DNA of 60,313 nucleotides, taken from the IMG/VR virus record IMGVR_UViG_3300047476_000372, positions 1-60,313 of that record; one strand, written 5' to 3'. Position 1 is the first letter of the stretch. Every line of letters starts with the position of its first letter. Made by a program: the position numbers and the translations under genes. The stretch comes from a virus. Of this stretch, positions 8,498-16,613 are shown one piece after another. The notes under the pieces are model-generated. The model made no database searches. It had not been told where the DNA came from and worked only from the letters and a program-made list of their open reading frames with translations.

Positions 8498-8689
8498 ATG
8501 GACAACCACGAATTAGACTTTTTGGGAATACCTTCAACGATACTCTCGTGGTTAGCGTTTTTTAACCTCGTATCTATAAGTCCAATACTGAATGGGCTTG
8601 TCAGCATTATGTCACTTGTATGGTTAAGCATGCAGATGTATGGCTGGGTAGAGAAAAGAATTAAAGCCTCTAAAAATGGCAAAAAATAA
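8498..8689 (+). CDS. Small membrane protein, 63 aa
   Basis: A central hydrophobic region (about 15-50) could span the membrane once or twice, with a basic C-terminus. The gene overlaps the next by 14 bases. It sits in the lysis region but has no diagnostic motif. Confidence 0.65.
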   Translation: MDNHELDFLGIPSTILSWLAFFNLVSISPILNGLVSIMSLVWLSMQMYGWVEKRIKASKNGKK

Positions 8690-8948
8690 TAATGCAGGAG
8701 AACATCCTAGCTACGAAGGATGGAGTAAGTCTTCAATAGAAAGAAAGAGAGCGTACGATAAGAAGTACCATCAAACTAAAGAACGTAAGAGGTATAGGGC
8801 ACAGCTTAATAAAGCCAACAGAGAAGCTGGTACGTATGGCAATGGTGATGGTATGGATATGAGTCATAAAAAATCAGGCAAGTTAAAGCTTGAGCTCGCA
8901 AGAATAAACCGTTCAAGAAACGGAAAGTCAGGCTCTTCTAAAGCTTGA
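8676..8948 (+). CDS. Conserved small basic phage protein
   Basis: A Lys/Arg-rich protein with a C-terminal block containing YRAQLNKANREAGTYG, DMSHKKSGKL and NRSRNG. I have seen this pattern as a recurrent small hypothetical protein in unrelated tailed phages, often near structural genes. The function is unknown; the charge suggests nucleic-acid binding or packaging inside the virion. Confidence 0.75.
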   Translation: MAKNNNAGEHPSYEGWSKSSIERKRAYDKKYHQTKERKRYRAQLNKANREAGTYGNGDGMDMSHKKSGKLKLELARINRSRNGKSGSSKA

Positions 8949-8954
8949 TGATAG

Positions 8955-9071
8955 TTATCTAGCATATATAAGTTTTCTAAGTTGCTTTGCAATTTCATCT
9001 TGAATCTTTTCTAGTTTTTTTTTCTTTTCCATCAACTCCTTAATGAGTTGGTCTTTTTTAGTCTCTTCCAT
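8955..9071 (-). CDS. Possible 38-aa coiled-coil microprotein
   Basis: An antisense ORF in an otherwise empty gap. It starts MEETKKDQ and consists almost wholly of Lys/Glu/Leu heptads. The A-rich coding composition fits a real helix, but no promoter is visible and it lies alone between two plus-strand genes. It could be spurious. Confidence 0.35.
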   Translation of the reverse strand: MEETKKDQLIKELMEKKKKLEKIQDEIAKQLRKLIYAR

Positions 9072-9077
9072 AATGTA

Positions 9078-9085
9078 TATATTTG
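9078..9085 (+). promoter_or_regulatory. -7 element TATATTTG three bases before ATG
   Basis: This implies a leaderless or near-leaderless message. A TTG lies 27 bases upstream, longer than usual. Confidence 0.5.
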
Positions 9086-9088
9086 GTC

Positions 9089-9274
9089 ATGATTTATCTA
9101 GTTCGTCCAATAGAAAATAAGTCAGATATGCTCCTCTATGTTTGTTCACTAAAGGAGACAGAGATAGTTCTGAATGAAATCCAGAACTTCAATATCGACT
9201 ATATTTCTTGTGATGACGGAATCATTGCGTATGAGAATGACCCATTCTTACTAATGCAAATTAACATTAACTAG
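9089..9274 (+). CDS. Hypothetical protein, 61 aa
   Basis: I start it at the ATG three bases after the -7 box rather than at an upstream TTG that lies inside the box. A small mixed alpha/beta acidic protein, followed by a weak terminator that separates it from the convergent minus-strand block. No recognised family. Confidence 0.6.
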   Translation: MIYLVRPIENKSDMLLYVCSLKETEIVLNEIQNFNIDYISCDDGIIAYENDPFLLMQININ

Positions 9275-9276
9275 AC

Positions 9277-9296
9277 AAGTTCTGCAAACTTTTTTG
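9277..9296 (+). terminator. Weak rho-independent terminator
   Basis: The five-base-pair stem AAGTT/AACTT is followed by a T run, between convergent genes. Confidence 0.5.
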
Positions 9297-9303
9297 TTTA
9301 CAA

Positions 9304-10335
9304 TCAGAAGATATGTGATATCCTAGCTATCTGACCCTGTTCTGGGTGGTGTATAAAGGCGTCCACACCTTTTGGACTATGCTGGTAACCATTTCGTGAA
9401 TGCCACCCATCTGTTCCTGACGGACTTCTCATAGACTCAACAGTAACACCCATGTAATCCTTTGATTTCTTGTGGTGTATGTGGTGTGTATAAAAATATT
9501 TATGTTTACACTGAGACCAATCTGCACCAGTCTCGTGAGCCATTAGGAGGGCTAAATCTGTTTCCTTAGCACCGTCACCATGTGTAGTACCTATAAGGTT
9601 ATTATGGTATCTAAAATACTTCCTGTGGGCAATAGATACATTGAATGTAACTTGTTTGCTGTTCGAGAACCAAGAACTTATGGTATCTGCTAGGAAGAAA
9701 CCGGATGTGTAATCGTGGTTAGATGGGTCGTATTGTACATAAACATCGGCTACCTGCATAAGCATTTCAATAACAGATACATGTAACCACTTGGCAGTCA
9801 AGAAGTTCTCGTGCCACATACCTTCAGTATCCTGTGGGGTTCCGCTTGTAGTTGTACGTCTTGGCGTATCTGTATGTAATATATCGTTACCTATGATGTA
9901 CATAATCTTGTCTACATTAAAGCCCTGAGACTTTGTAAGTATATCTTTAACAGCTGTAGATACTCTTGTAACAGCTATGGCAGGATTATAATCTTCCCCA
10001 GTTTCTGACTTCACAGCAAGCTTACCTATGTGTATATCTGCTGGGTCTATAACCAGTAGGTGTGGTGACTTGTGTTTTTCTCTCTTTACGGCAGGATACT
10101 TAGGAGCATATGTCTTCATCTCCTCTACAATCATGTCTTTGACATCTGTGTAGGATACTATTGGATTCTTTACATTTATAGAGAAGTTCTCTCCTTTATA
10201 CCAGTAGTGCTTTACATCTTCAACAGGTATACCTTTTTCTTTACATTCTTGTTCTAGTGCTGTGTGTCTGTTTCTTATCTGAAGAAGCATGTTAAATTCA
10301 TCTTCAGTGATTCGAGGTCTAAACTGTTTAGGCAT
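9304..10335 (-). CDS. Calcineurin-like metallophosphoesterase
   Basis: The metal-binding motifs of the superfamily appear in order: D-I-H (100-102), GND (149-151), NHD (206-208), a THGDG stretch and the THHIHHKK stretch. The first 50 residues resemble a small helix-turn-helix. Homologous proteins are common in Bacteroidetes phages and may be MRE11-like nucleases or phosphatases; the substrate is not evident. It is the last gene of the leftward early block and converges on the lysis region. Confidence 0.85.
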   Translation of the reverse strand: MPKQFRPRITEDEFNMLLQIRNRHTALEQECKEKGIPVEDVKHYWYKGENFSINVKNPIVSYTDVKDMIVEEMKTYAPKYPAVKREKHKSPHLLVIDPADIHIGKLAVKSETGEDYNPAIAVTRVSTAVKDILTKSQGFNVDKIMYIIGNDILHTDTPRRTTTSGTPQDTEGMWHENFLTAKWLHVSVIEMLMQVADVYVQYDPSNHDYTSGFFLADTISSWFSNSKQVTFNVSIAHRKYFRYHNNLIGTTHGDGAKETDLALLMAHETGADWSQCKHKYFYTHHIHHKKSKDYMGVTVESMRSPSGTDGWHSRNGYQHSPKGVDAFIHHPEQGQIARISHIF

Positions 10336-10362
10336 ATTGGTTATGTTGGATTGTTTGCTAAA

Positions 10363-10728
10363 TTACAACTTTTTTATTATTTGCAAAACTTCTCCACATT
10401 CTTTCTGATTCTTAGGGAAGTGTATCTCAGGTGTCTTCCCAGACTGAAACAGAACGTATTTAATCAATTTCCACTTCAATTTATTATCTGCTCTCTGGAA
10501 TCCTTTTGTATCTACTATAATATTCTTACCATGCTTTGTAAAATCAAAGTCCACAGTCAGGGTCATTGCCCTAACCGTGGCTTTGTTGTACTTGAATGAT
10601 GGGTGCAAGGTATATGTCACTTGAAAGTCAAACTTTATTTTTTCCTTCTTAAGGAGTTCATAAAAGTATAACTCAAGCTTTGAGTCGAATTTCTCTCCGT
10701 ACTTATATTGTTTAGTTATTCTCTTCAA
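10363..10728 (-). CDS. PD-(D/E)XK nuclease, DUF1064/resolvase-like
   Basis: The pattern FDSKLELYFYELL, then VDFDF, then IIVDTKG matches the phage DUF1064 family of small restriction-fold nucleases (Glu in the first helix, Asp, then D-x-K). Possible role: Holliday-junction or branch cleavage before packaging. It overlaps the gene upstream in transcription by 17 bases. The family call is good; the activity is inferred. Confidence 0.75.
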   Translation of the reverse strand: MKRITKQYKYGEKFDSKLELYFYELLKKEKIKFDFQVTYTLHPSFKYNKATVRAMTLTVDFDFTKHGKNIIVDTKGFQRADNKLKWKLIKYVLFQSGKTPEIHFPKNQKECGEVLQIIKKL

Positions 10729-10927
10729 AGTCGAAGCTTATTTTACCCGGTTCAGCAGGTGTGTTTTCGTCTGCGTATCTGTACATTGCATTTACTATAG
10801 ACATATTGTGAAATTCTAATGCTTTCATGATAGAACCAAAAGCCCTAACAGCCTCTTCTGCTGTGTGTTCGTTGTCTAACTCTATAGTAATAACTGTTCC
10901 GTAATTCTCTCCTTGATACTTTGCCAT
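10712..10927 (-). CDS. Hypothetical protein, 71 aa
   Basis: A small acidic protein starting MAKYQGENYGTVITIEL with a helix in the middle and an acidic C-terminus. It sits between hypotheticals and the nuclease at 10363, which it overlaps. The A-rich leader before ATG lacks a Shine-Dalgarno sequence. Function unknown. Confidence 0.65.
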   Translation of the reverse strand: MAKYQGENYGTVITIELDNEHTAEEAVRAFGSIMKALEFHNMSIVNAMYRYADENTPAEPGKISFDFEENN

Positions 10928-10932
10928 ATTAT

Positions 10933-11175
10933 TTATTTTAATGTTGTCATATGAATTGGTGTAAACTCTCCTACATGAGTAGAAAGTATATTATACTCTG
11001 CGTAATCGATAGCTTCGTCTAGCGTCATGTCGCTATTAGCCATCAATAACTCATGAATCTTAGAGATATCGTATACTACGTGACCGTTTGTAGTCATTCC
11101 TATTATAGCTTCGTCTAGTCCATCCCACATGATGGCATCTGGATTATACATAGCTATGTCTTCTCTTGTAATCAT
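10933..11175 (-). CDS. Hypothetical protein, 80 aa
   Basis: An acidic alpha/beta protein with no recognised motif. Its start overlaps the stop of the upstream gene by four bases, so it belongs to the same message. Confidence 0.65.
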   Translation of the reverse strand: MITREDIAMYNPDAIMWDGLDEAIIGMTTNGHVVYDISKIHELLMANSDMTLDEAIDYAEYNILSTHVGEFTPIHMTTLK

Positions 11176-11570
11176 ATCATATTGATTTCAGATTTACAAT
11201 AGGATAGTGCGCTTCTTAAAAGGTCATGCTTGTAGTGAGCTTCTTTAATAAGGTACTCACAAAGGTTATTGTAGAACGAGCAGTCACCAATCTCGTATGC
11301 TATGATAACCTTCTTCTCAGTAGCAGACATGTCATCATTGTTCAGGTTCATCATCTTCTGAAAAGATAGCTTCTCAGTAAGGAACTGAAACTGTGCTTTG
11401 CATGTTGCTCCGATAGCCATGACTCCTGTAAGTTCTGTCATGTGAGCAACAATCTCAGATGGATTAGCGCAGTCTACCTGCTTTGCAACAACAGACCTAA
11501 AACTTTCGTAGCTTGTTACGGCTCTTTCAAATGCAGACTGTAGTGCTGCGTCCTTAAATACTTCTTTCAT
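11172..11570 (-). CDS. Hypothetical helical protein, 132 aa
   Basis: Predominantly helical with scattered Cys residues (at about 33, 57, 97, 103 and 125) but no recognisable metal-binding spacing. It overlaps the nuclease gene upstream by 17 bases and the gene downstream by four. No family recognised. Confidence 0.65.
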   Translation of the reverse strand: MKEVFKDAALQSAFERAVTSYESFRSVVAKQVDCANPSEIVAHMTELTGVMAIGATCKAQFQFLTEKLSFQKMMNLNNDDMSATEKKVIIAYEIGDCSFYNNLCEYLIKEAHYKHDLLRSALSYCKSEINMI

Positions 11571-11931
11571 ATAGTTGTTTTATGTTTACAAGAATCATCT
11601 CTGAATTATTACCGTCTCCACCGGATACAACACGTCCAAGACGATAGTTCTTTCTAGCTACCTCTTTTAGGTCATCAGTTTGTATCATGATTATAATCAT
11701 CCCGTTTAAAAGTACAAAAGCCCAGTAGTCAGCTTCAGTTGTAGATATACCACTCCTCCTACCATTACACCTAAACTCTACAGCTACATTACCTGTAACG
11801 TGAGCTAATCTATCAGTCTTAACTTCTACCTTCTTTGCACCATTGAGTATAGATAACAGCTTTGATTCACCTGCTTCCCCATACTCTAGGTCTAAGTCGA
11901 AATTCTTTTGGCTACTTCCTACTTGTTTCAT
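11554..11931 (-). CDS. Small nuclease-like protein, restriction-endonuclease fold
   Basis: The arrangement of an early Glu-rich helix (EYGEAGESKLLSIL), then KVEVKTDR with E-x-K, then EFRCNGRRSGI fits the PD-(D/E)XK fold as seen in small phage endonucleases. A C-terminal basic stretch could contact DNA. It overlaps the helix-turn-helix gene just upstream, suggesting the two act together on DNA. Confidence 0.6.
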   Translation of the reverse strand: MKQVGSSQKNFDLDLEYGEAGESKLLSILNGAKKVEVKTDRLAHVTGNVAVEFRCNGRRSGISTTEADYWAFVLLNGMIIIMIQTDDLKEVARKNYRLGRVVSGGDGNNSEMILVNIKQLYERSI

Positions 11932-12151
11932 AGCGAACTGCTACTTCTTTTTTTAAGTTTGGTGAGAATATTCTCCTCCTGTTCCTTATGGCAATCCGTA
12001 TCGCATTTTGCCCAACGCCAAGAACCTGACACGCTTTCTTTATGGAGTCATAGTTTTTGGCTTTCTTCTTTCTTTCTTCTAAGCTTTCTATCGTTACGTC
12101 ATAAACAACAACTGGAACCCTGTCCTCTATAATGAAATCGTATCCCTTCAT
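11912..12151 (-). CDS. Small helix-turn-helix protein, NUMOD1-like
   Basis: The central segment DSIKKACQVLGVGQ, followed by a basic helix with NRRR, resembles the NUMOD1 DNA-binding helix-turn-helix but without a nuclease domain. It is four bases overlapped with the primase-helicase upstream and overlaps the nuclease-like gene downstream. It may be a regulator or a DNA-binding partner of that nuclease. Confidence 0.6.
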   Translation of the reverse strand: MKGYDFIIEDRVPVVVYDVTIESLEERKKKAKNYDSIKKACQVLGVGQNAIRIAIRNRRRIFSPNLKKEVAVRYETSRK

Positions 12152-13953
12152 ACTTTATATCCGTGAATTAAAAGTTCTCTATCTCTATTAAATGGCTGTG
12201 TGCCGTCTTCATTTACAAATTCTACCTTGTCTACCATTCTAAGTATTACAGGCTCTGCTCTATGTGTAGGCCTACCACCAGTGTCATCATTCCTAACCTT
12301 ATCAACAGATATTTGAGTATACATAAACTCATTGTTATCTTTAATCTTCCTGTGTATGGTTATGAAGTTGTCACACCTGTTATACAGTGCACTACCACCT
12401 TCAGCATCTGTTGCATGTGGCATTACTTGGTTACCTTGACCATCCTTCTCTCTCTGTGCAGCTGTAGTAGTGTGAACAGAAAGGAATAGTGAAGTGTTAT
12501 ACTTCTTGGTAAATGTAAGCATGGCACTGTATGCTTCATAGTCGTAGGTATATTTACTAGCGTTACCAACTAACTCCATCTTAAGTGAATTATATGGGTC
12601 TATAAATATTCCTTTCAGCGACTTATACTCCATCAACTTTACGGCATGGTTTAGAATATCCTTGTAGCTGTACAGCTCATTGCTTGATAGCAGGAAGAAG
12701 TGGTCATCTACAAACTTGAGTGAGAGCTTCTGCTCGTACTCTGTAAACTTCTGTATCCTCTTGCCTACAAGGAACTGCATAAGCTTAATCTTGACAGATG
12801 CTGAACTGTTCTCTCCACAGTATACCATGAAGTTCCAGTTATACTTTAGTGCTGCCAAGAACAAGAACCACAATGTAAGTGTTGACTTACCAATATGAGA
12901 GTGACCAAGTATTGCATAGAACTCACCCTCTTTTAAGAGCACGTGTTCATCTAGTGCATAGTGACCGAATGGAAGACCTTGAGGTATCAATCCAAGTCTG
13001 AAGTTGTGTATATATTCTTCATCAGTCTTGTTGTTGGTAAGGAAGTTTAGTTCCTCCTCCATCAGGCCTAAGTCATCAATAGCAGCCTTATACTCTAACT
13101 CGATATTGGATATTGGCATAGTCATGCCATGCTTCAATCCATCTTTAATAGTAGAGTATGCTAGGTTGATGTTGTCTACGTTTCTCCTGCTAATCTCGTG
13201 TCTTAGAGAATACTCTGCTACATCGTACTCAACAGTTTCCGTAGCTACGAATCCACCTAGAAGGTTAGCTGCTCTTAGTAGAGTGTTATGCTTCTCTCCA
13301 TCAGGAGCGTTACGTATCATTCTACAAGCAATGTCTACCTTTCTATAGTCAGTATTGCCATCACCCTTGCCGTACACAACAGCTGCTTTCTGTTCTGTTT
13401 CTATGTCATAGAACGTATCGCACTTATGGTTTATATATATATCTGGGTCGTAAGATACGTATAGAACCCTTGAAGGGTTTTGTGCTGTCTTATCTAAATC
13501 AGGAATGTGATTAGATAGAGCTCGATAGTGCTGCGTGTGTTTGTTTGGGTCTGCAATCTTTACTAGTCCGTGTAGACCTTGACCGGAAGATGACTTCCAT
13601 AAAGCATAGATGAATGGGAGGCTTTTTAGTTCCTCCCTTCTTCCATCTATGTTATCCAGCTTATCTATGTCTATGGGTACGAAGCCACTGTGTTTCTTTA
13701 GAGACCTATCGTCTCTGAATGATATATACTTTATACCATCCTTCTCTTTCTCTACTCCATTCGTAAATTCTCCGCAGAATAATACGCATGGTAGCTTTGA
13801 TTTCAACTTTCTCCTTCTGTCGTCATCTATACCTGAACGTATCTCTTCTATCCTGTCCTTATACTTACCGGACTTGATAGCCTCTAATACAGTTTCTAGA
13901 TTTACGACGTAGGGGTTTGTGATGGACTGGATGTCCTGAAACATAGTAACCAT
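12148..13953 (-). CDS. Primase-helicase (BT4734/VirE-N-like domain plus DnaB-like helicase)
   Basis: The N-terminal half has the BT4734/VirE-N type primase-like domain: a HSGFVPIDIDKLD segment with DID at about 97-99 and SSSGQGLHG at about 123-131 (numbered from a TTG two codons upstream). The C-terminal half is a RecA-fold replicative helicase: Walker A GHSHIGKS (about 352-359) and Walker B in LKGIFIDPYNS. I use the first ATG; another ATG three codons on is also possible. It primes and unwinds DNA at the fork. The N-terminal domain is characteristic of Bacteroidetes and their phages. No phage polymerase is found, so host polymerase is presumably recruited. Confidence 0.88.
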   Translation of the reverse strand: MVTMFQDIQSITNPYVVNLETVLEAIKSGKYKDRIEEIRSGIDDDRRRKLKSKLPCVLFCGEFTNGVEKEKDGIKYISFRDDRSLKKHSGFVPIDIDKLDNIDGRREELKSLPFIYALWKSSSGQGLHGLVKIADPNKHTQHYRALSNHIPDLDKTAQNPSRVLYVSYDPDIYINHKCDTFYDIETEQKAAVVYGKGDGNTDYRKVDIACRMIRNAPDGEKHNTLLRAANLLGGFVATETVEYDVAEYSLRHEISRRNVDNINLAYSTIKDGLKHGMTMPISNIELEYKAAIDDLGLMEEELNFLTNNKTDEEYIHNFRLGLIPQGLPFGHYALDEHVLLKEGEFYAILGHSHIGKSTLTLWFLFLAALKYNWNFMVYCGENSSASVKIKLMQFLVGKRIQKFTEYEQKLSLKFVDDHFFLLSSNELYSYKDILNHAVKLMEYKSLKGIFIDPYNSLKMELVGNASKYTYDYEAYSAMLTFTKKYNTSLFLSVHTTTAAQREKDGQGNQVMPHATDAEGGSALYNRCDNFITIHRKIKDNNEFMYTQISVDKVRNDDTGGRPTHRAEPVILRMVDKVEFVNEDGTQPFNRDRELLIHGYKV

Positions 13954-13973
13954 AAGCAATATAAGTTTTCAAT

Positions 13974-14234
13974 TTAGAATGGCAGACTGTCTGTGTCAAC
14001 CTTAGCTGTGGTGTTGTTAGTAACAGCTGGTTGTTCGTTAGACTCTGGCTTTACGTATGTATCAATGTACACGTTAAAGTCAGGAGACTTGCCACTACTC
14101 TTGTACTTGTTAGGCCATGCAGTGTAGCGTACTCCATTAACTGAAAAACTTAATACTTCAGATGAAGTACCATCTTTCATTCTGACATTTTTCTTCCAAA
14201 TGCCAAACTCTGATTTTCTTTTTGCTTCGCTCAT
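13974..14234 (-). CDS. Single-stranded DNA-binding-like protein
   Basis: A short protein with a beta-rich core containing Trp and Tyr residues and a disordered Thr/Asn-rich linker. The C-terminal tip DTDSLPF is the acidic-hydrophobic tail by which SSB proteins recruit partners. It lies immediately before the primase-helicase in the message. The body is shorter than cellular SSB, so the OB-fold is inferred from tail and context. Confidence 0.7.
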   Translation of the reverse strand: MSEAKRKSEFGIWKKNVRMKDGTSSEVLSFSVNGVRYTAWPNKYKSSGKSPDFNVYIDTYVKPESNEQPAVTNNTTAKVDTDSLPF

Positions 14235-14257
14235 ATTTATTGGTTTTAATTGATTAC

Positions 14258-14287
14258 AAAATAAAGCCCAGCCTAGACAAGCCGGGC
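14258..14287 (-). terminator. Rho-independent terminator, minus strand
   Basis: The stem GCCCGGC/GCTGGGC (one G-U) has an eight-base loop, then TTTATTTTG. It separates the SSB/primase unit from upstream genes. Confidence 0.75.
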
Positions 14288-14303
14288 GTATTGCTTATGA
14301 AAC

Positions 14304-14573
14304 TTATGGTTTGACTAGTGGCTCCCAGAGCCTCTTCTTAGAAGGGTCAGGCACTACGTTAATTTCTACGTCCATGCCATATTCGTTTATTACATCTATG
14401 ATTGCACCTAGAGAAACTGTTCTAGGCCCACCTGTAGGTGTGGTATACTTACCATCGTAGTTGGCAAAGAACCAATAGTGCTTCTTCTTATTGGTTGCCT
14501 CTATCGAGTCCAAGACTTCTGCGAGTCTAGGGTGCTTCTGTTTTAGTTTTGATTTGGTTATTCCCCTGCTCAT
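14304..14573 (-). CDS. Hypothetical basic protein, 89 aa
   Basis: A Lys-rich N-terminus (MSRGITKSKLKQKHPRL) precedes a compact alpha/beta region. It is followed by a terminator, so it ends the message that starts at the promoter near 14950. No family recognised; small basic proteins beside SSB may bind nucleic acid. Confidence 0.65.
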   Translation of the reverse strand: MSRGITKSKLKQKHPRLAEVLDSIEATNKKKHYWFFANYDGKYTTPTGGPRTVSLGAIIDVINEYGMDVEINVVPDPSKKRLWEPLVKP

Positions 14574-14574
14574 G

Positions 14575-14937
14575 TTATATTATTGATATCAGCTTGATGT
14601 ATTTCAGCTTACCGTTTACAATCTTACATTGAAATGTATACATACTCTCGTATGGTTTACCATAAAATATTACAATACCTGTAAATTTTGATGGCTTGCG
14701 TCCGTCTTCTACAACCTGTAGTATTTTGCTGAATAGTCCACCATCTGAGTCTACTAATTCGTAGTGGTAGTCATCAAAAAATAACTCTCCATCTTCGTCA
14801 ATGATAAATGTAAGATACTCCCTATCCATGTCCTTGGTCTGAAACTCAAGGCCTATAAGGTCTAGGATATCATCCTCAGTCATGCCACCTATATTAAAGT
14901 GTTTATGATGGATATATATATAATCGTATCTCGACAT
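14575..14937 (-). CDS. Hypothetical acidic protein, 120 aa
   Basis: First gene of a two-gene unit, only five bases after a complete promoter. Acidic, with a Tyr/His-rich start and a beta-rich C-terminus. Function unknown. Confidence 0.65.
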   Translation of the reverse strand: MSRYDYIYIHHKHFNIGGMTEDDILDLIGLEFQTKDMDREYLTFIIDEDGELFFDDYHYELVDSDGGLFSKILQVVEDGRKPSKFTGIVIFYGKPYESMYTFQCKIVNGKLKYIKLISII

Positions 14938-14942
14938 CTATG

Positions 14943-14972
14943 CAAATCTACAAACTATTTGTATATCAGCAA
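14943..14972 (-). promoter_or_regulatory. Promoter TTG-N19-TAGATTTG, minus strand
   Basis: A perfect Bacteroidetes-type promoter in a 37-base gap. Five bases separate the -7 box from ATG, so the message is probably near-leaderless. Confidence 0.75.
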
Positions 14973-14974
14973 AA

Positions 14975-15736
14975 TTACTTTTCCACAGACCAAGGTAGGT
15001 CTATTGTAATTACATTGTTGTAATCGTATCCTCCTGTGAAGTCACCGCTTTCTAGACACTTATGGAATCTGTTGTTTAGTTCTGATACATCCTTCTTTCC
15101 TAAGTCTACGTATCTTGTATCGGCATATGCTAGATAGGAAAGATATGGAGAAGATGTCTCTACAATTAGATATAGAACTTTCTTTCCTGATACTTGATTG
15201 TAGATGCCTGCCTGCATGTGATACTTACGTTTGATGAAGTCACTCATAACAGCTTTAGGATGTCCATCAGTTATTGTCTTGACTTCAAGTATGTAGTCAT
15301 CTGACTCACCATCAAAGAATCCTCTATATGGTAGGCCGTCCACTTCCATTCTCCACTCTCTCTCGAAACTTGTGCAGGACATAACTGTGTCGTATATCAA
15401 GTCGTTACATAGAACTCCATCTACCAGCTTTCTAGCATGTTCGTAGTCTTCGTTATTTACGATAGTCTTACCTGCATGTAGGTTAGCGAACTGAATCCAC
15501 TCTTCCTTGCCTGCATTAGTCCTCTTGTTAATATCAGGAGCAACAGCAAACTGTTCATTGAACAGATAGGGTGTTAAAATCATGCAGTGCACCATAGAGC
15601 CTAGCTTCATAGCATCAGTAGGTGGTGTCCTTTCCTTTGATATGTAGTCAAGGTAGTGTCTAGGAGACTTAGCAAATTCTTTGATAGAGCTAAAACTTAG
15701 AGGCCTTTCTTCTAGTGTCTGTCTAGTTATTATCAT
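14975..15736 (-). CDS. RecE-like exonuclease, PD-(D/E)XK
   Basis: The residues of the exonuclease VIII/RecB-like family are visible: His50 in GSMVHCMIL, Asp142 in GFFDGES, Glu151 and Lys153 in ILEVKT, and the Q-A-G-I-Y motif at 175-179. It degrades one strand of double-stranded ends to give 3' overhangs. Its natural partner is the Erf annealing protein encoded at 18216. It overlaps a 43-residue membrane microprotein at its start. Confidence 0.85.
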   Translation of the reverse strand: MIITRQTLEERPLSFSSIKEFAKSPRHYLDYISKERTPPTDAMKLGSMVHCMILTPYLFNEQFAVAPDINKRTNAGKEEWIQFANLHAGKTIVNNEDYEHARKLVDGVLCNDLIYDTVMSCTSFEREWRMEVDGLPYRGFFDGESDDYILEVKTITDGHPKAVMSDFIKRKYHMQAGIYNQVSGKKVLYLIVETSSPYLSYLAYADTRYVDLGKKDVSELNNRFHKCLESGDFTGGYDYNNVITIDLPWSVEK

Positions 15737-15854
15737 GGTTATTGTTTTTCATATCTATTATGTTACCATCGTCATCCATGTATGGAGCGTTGTATAGTTC
15801 GTAACTAAGCCATCCTATAAATAGGAGGAGAACTGAGATTATTAGTATTGTCAT
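15723..15854 (-). CDS. Membrane microprotein, 43 aa
   Basis: It starts on an ATGA overlap with the SNase stop and overlaps the exonuclease start by 14 bases, so it is wired into the operon. One N-terminal membrane segment (about 2-17) is followed by an acidic then Asn-rich tail. It lies below usual ORF cut-offs but the coupling makes it convincing. Role unknown. Confidence 0.65.
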   Translation of the reverse strand: MTILIISVLLLFIGWLSYELYNAPYMDDDGNIIDMKNNNHDNN

Positions 15855-16192
15855 GGGTTATATTTTACTGCGTGACCTGATTGTACCATTATATTGTTAA
15901 CACTATCCTCTACACCATTTTTGAGTATAGTAACCAGAGGCCTACCATACTTATCTAGTTCGTGACTGATTATGTTATATCTCTCTCCAACAGTTACTAG
16001 TTCAGATAGGTGTGAAACAGCTTGCTTTGCCCTGTTTCTTTCGTCCTCATCTTTGCTGTTAAGTTCTGGAGTATTTATTCCGTACAGTCTACAATTAGCT
16101 TTTATCCATACCCTAAATCCTAAGTCTATATTCATGTTGATGGTGTCTCCATCTACTATCTTTTCTACGATAGCTCTATATGTCATCATCAT
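15851..16192 (-). CDS. Staphylococcal-nuclease-like (SNase) protein
   Basis: The compact SNase fold is clear: IVDGDTI (Asp14, Asp16), RLYGINTPE with Arg35 and Glu43, and LDKYGRPL with Arg84, corresponding to the catalytic Arg-Glu-Arg set of micrococcal nuclease. There is no signal peptide, so it probably acts in the cytoplasm on host or phage DNA or RNA. The start could be any of three consecutive ATGs. Confidence 0.88.
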   Translation of the reverse strand: MMMTYRAIVEKIVDGDTINMNIDLGFRVWIKANCRLYGINTPELNSKDEDERNRAKQAVSHLSELVTVGERYNIISHELDKYGRPLVTILKNGVEDSVNNIMVQSGHAVKYNP

Positions 16193-16195
16193 ATG

Positions 16196-16279
16196 TTAAA
16201 ATTTACCTGTTCCTGATTTTTCCATTAATGTAATTCTATAATCTTCTAACCATCTTAAGAAGTCAATTATCTTTTTCAT
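16196..16279 (-). CDS. Possible 27-aa microprotein
   Basis: A short ORF, MKKIIDFLRWLEDYRI and eleven more residues, overlaps the upstream gene's end by 17 bases and stops just before the SNase start. It is amphipathic helical. The positional fit supports it; the length makes it uncertain. Confidence 0.4.
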   Translation of the reverse strand: MKKIIDFLRWLEDYRITLMEKSGTGKF

Positions 16280-16592
16280 TGTTATAAGTTTCGTTGTAGT
16301 AATATTCTGAATTGTCAGTTAACTCACATTCATAAACCCAATCATTACTTCCATTTGCACCACCAATAGCATAAGCTCTATCCCAAGCCTTCATTATCTG
16401 CTCCTTCTCCATTGCTTTGGCTTGTTCAATTAATTCAATAGATACATAAGTTTGACCAAAAGCTATTTGGTATGCATCATTATTGATTTGTTCAATCAAC
16501 CAATCTACTGCCGTTTGTTGCTTATACAACCCATCCTTAGAATCCTCGTTCATTATTTCCGTTATTAGTTTCTTTTGTTGTTTCTTATCCAT
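16263..16592 (-). CDS. Hypothetical conserved Bacteroidetes-phage protein, 109 aa
   Basis: A helical protein with the segment QQTAVDWLIEQI and AFGQTYVSIELIEQAKAMEK, which I recognise as recurring in Flavobacterium-type phages and prophages. I prefer the MDKKQQ start; another ATG lies seven codons upstream. It is preceded by a 140-base gap full of inverted repeats. Function unknown. Confidence 0.7.
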   Translation of the reverse strand: MDKKQQKKLITEIMNEDSKDGLYKQQTAVDWLIEQINNDAYQIAFGQTYVSIELIEQAKAMEKEQIMKAWDRAYAIGGANGSNDWVYECELTDNSEYYYNETYNNEKDN

Positions 16593-16613
16593 ATTGTTTA
16601 TTATTATGTACAA

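Noticed and set aside
14979-14987. A perfect DnaA-box-like TTTTCCACA
   Set aside because: A single copy inside the 3' end of the exonuclease gene; one nine-base match in 60 kb is expected by chance.
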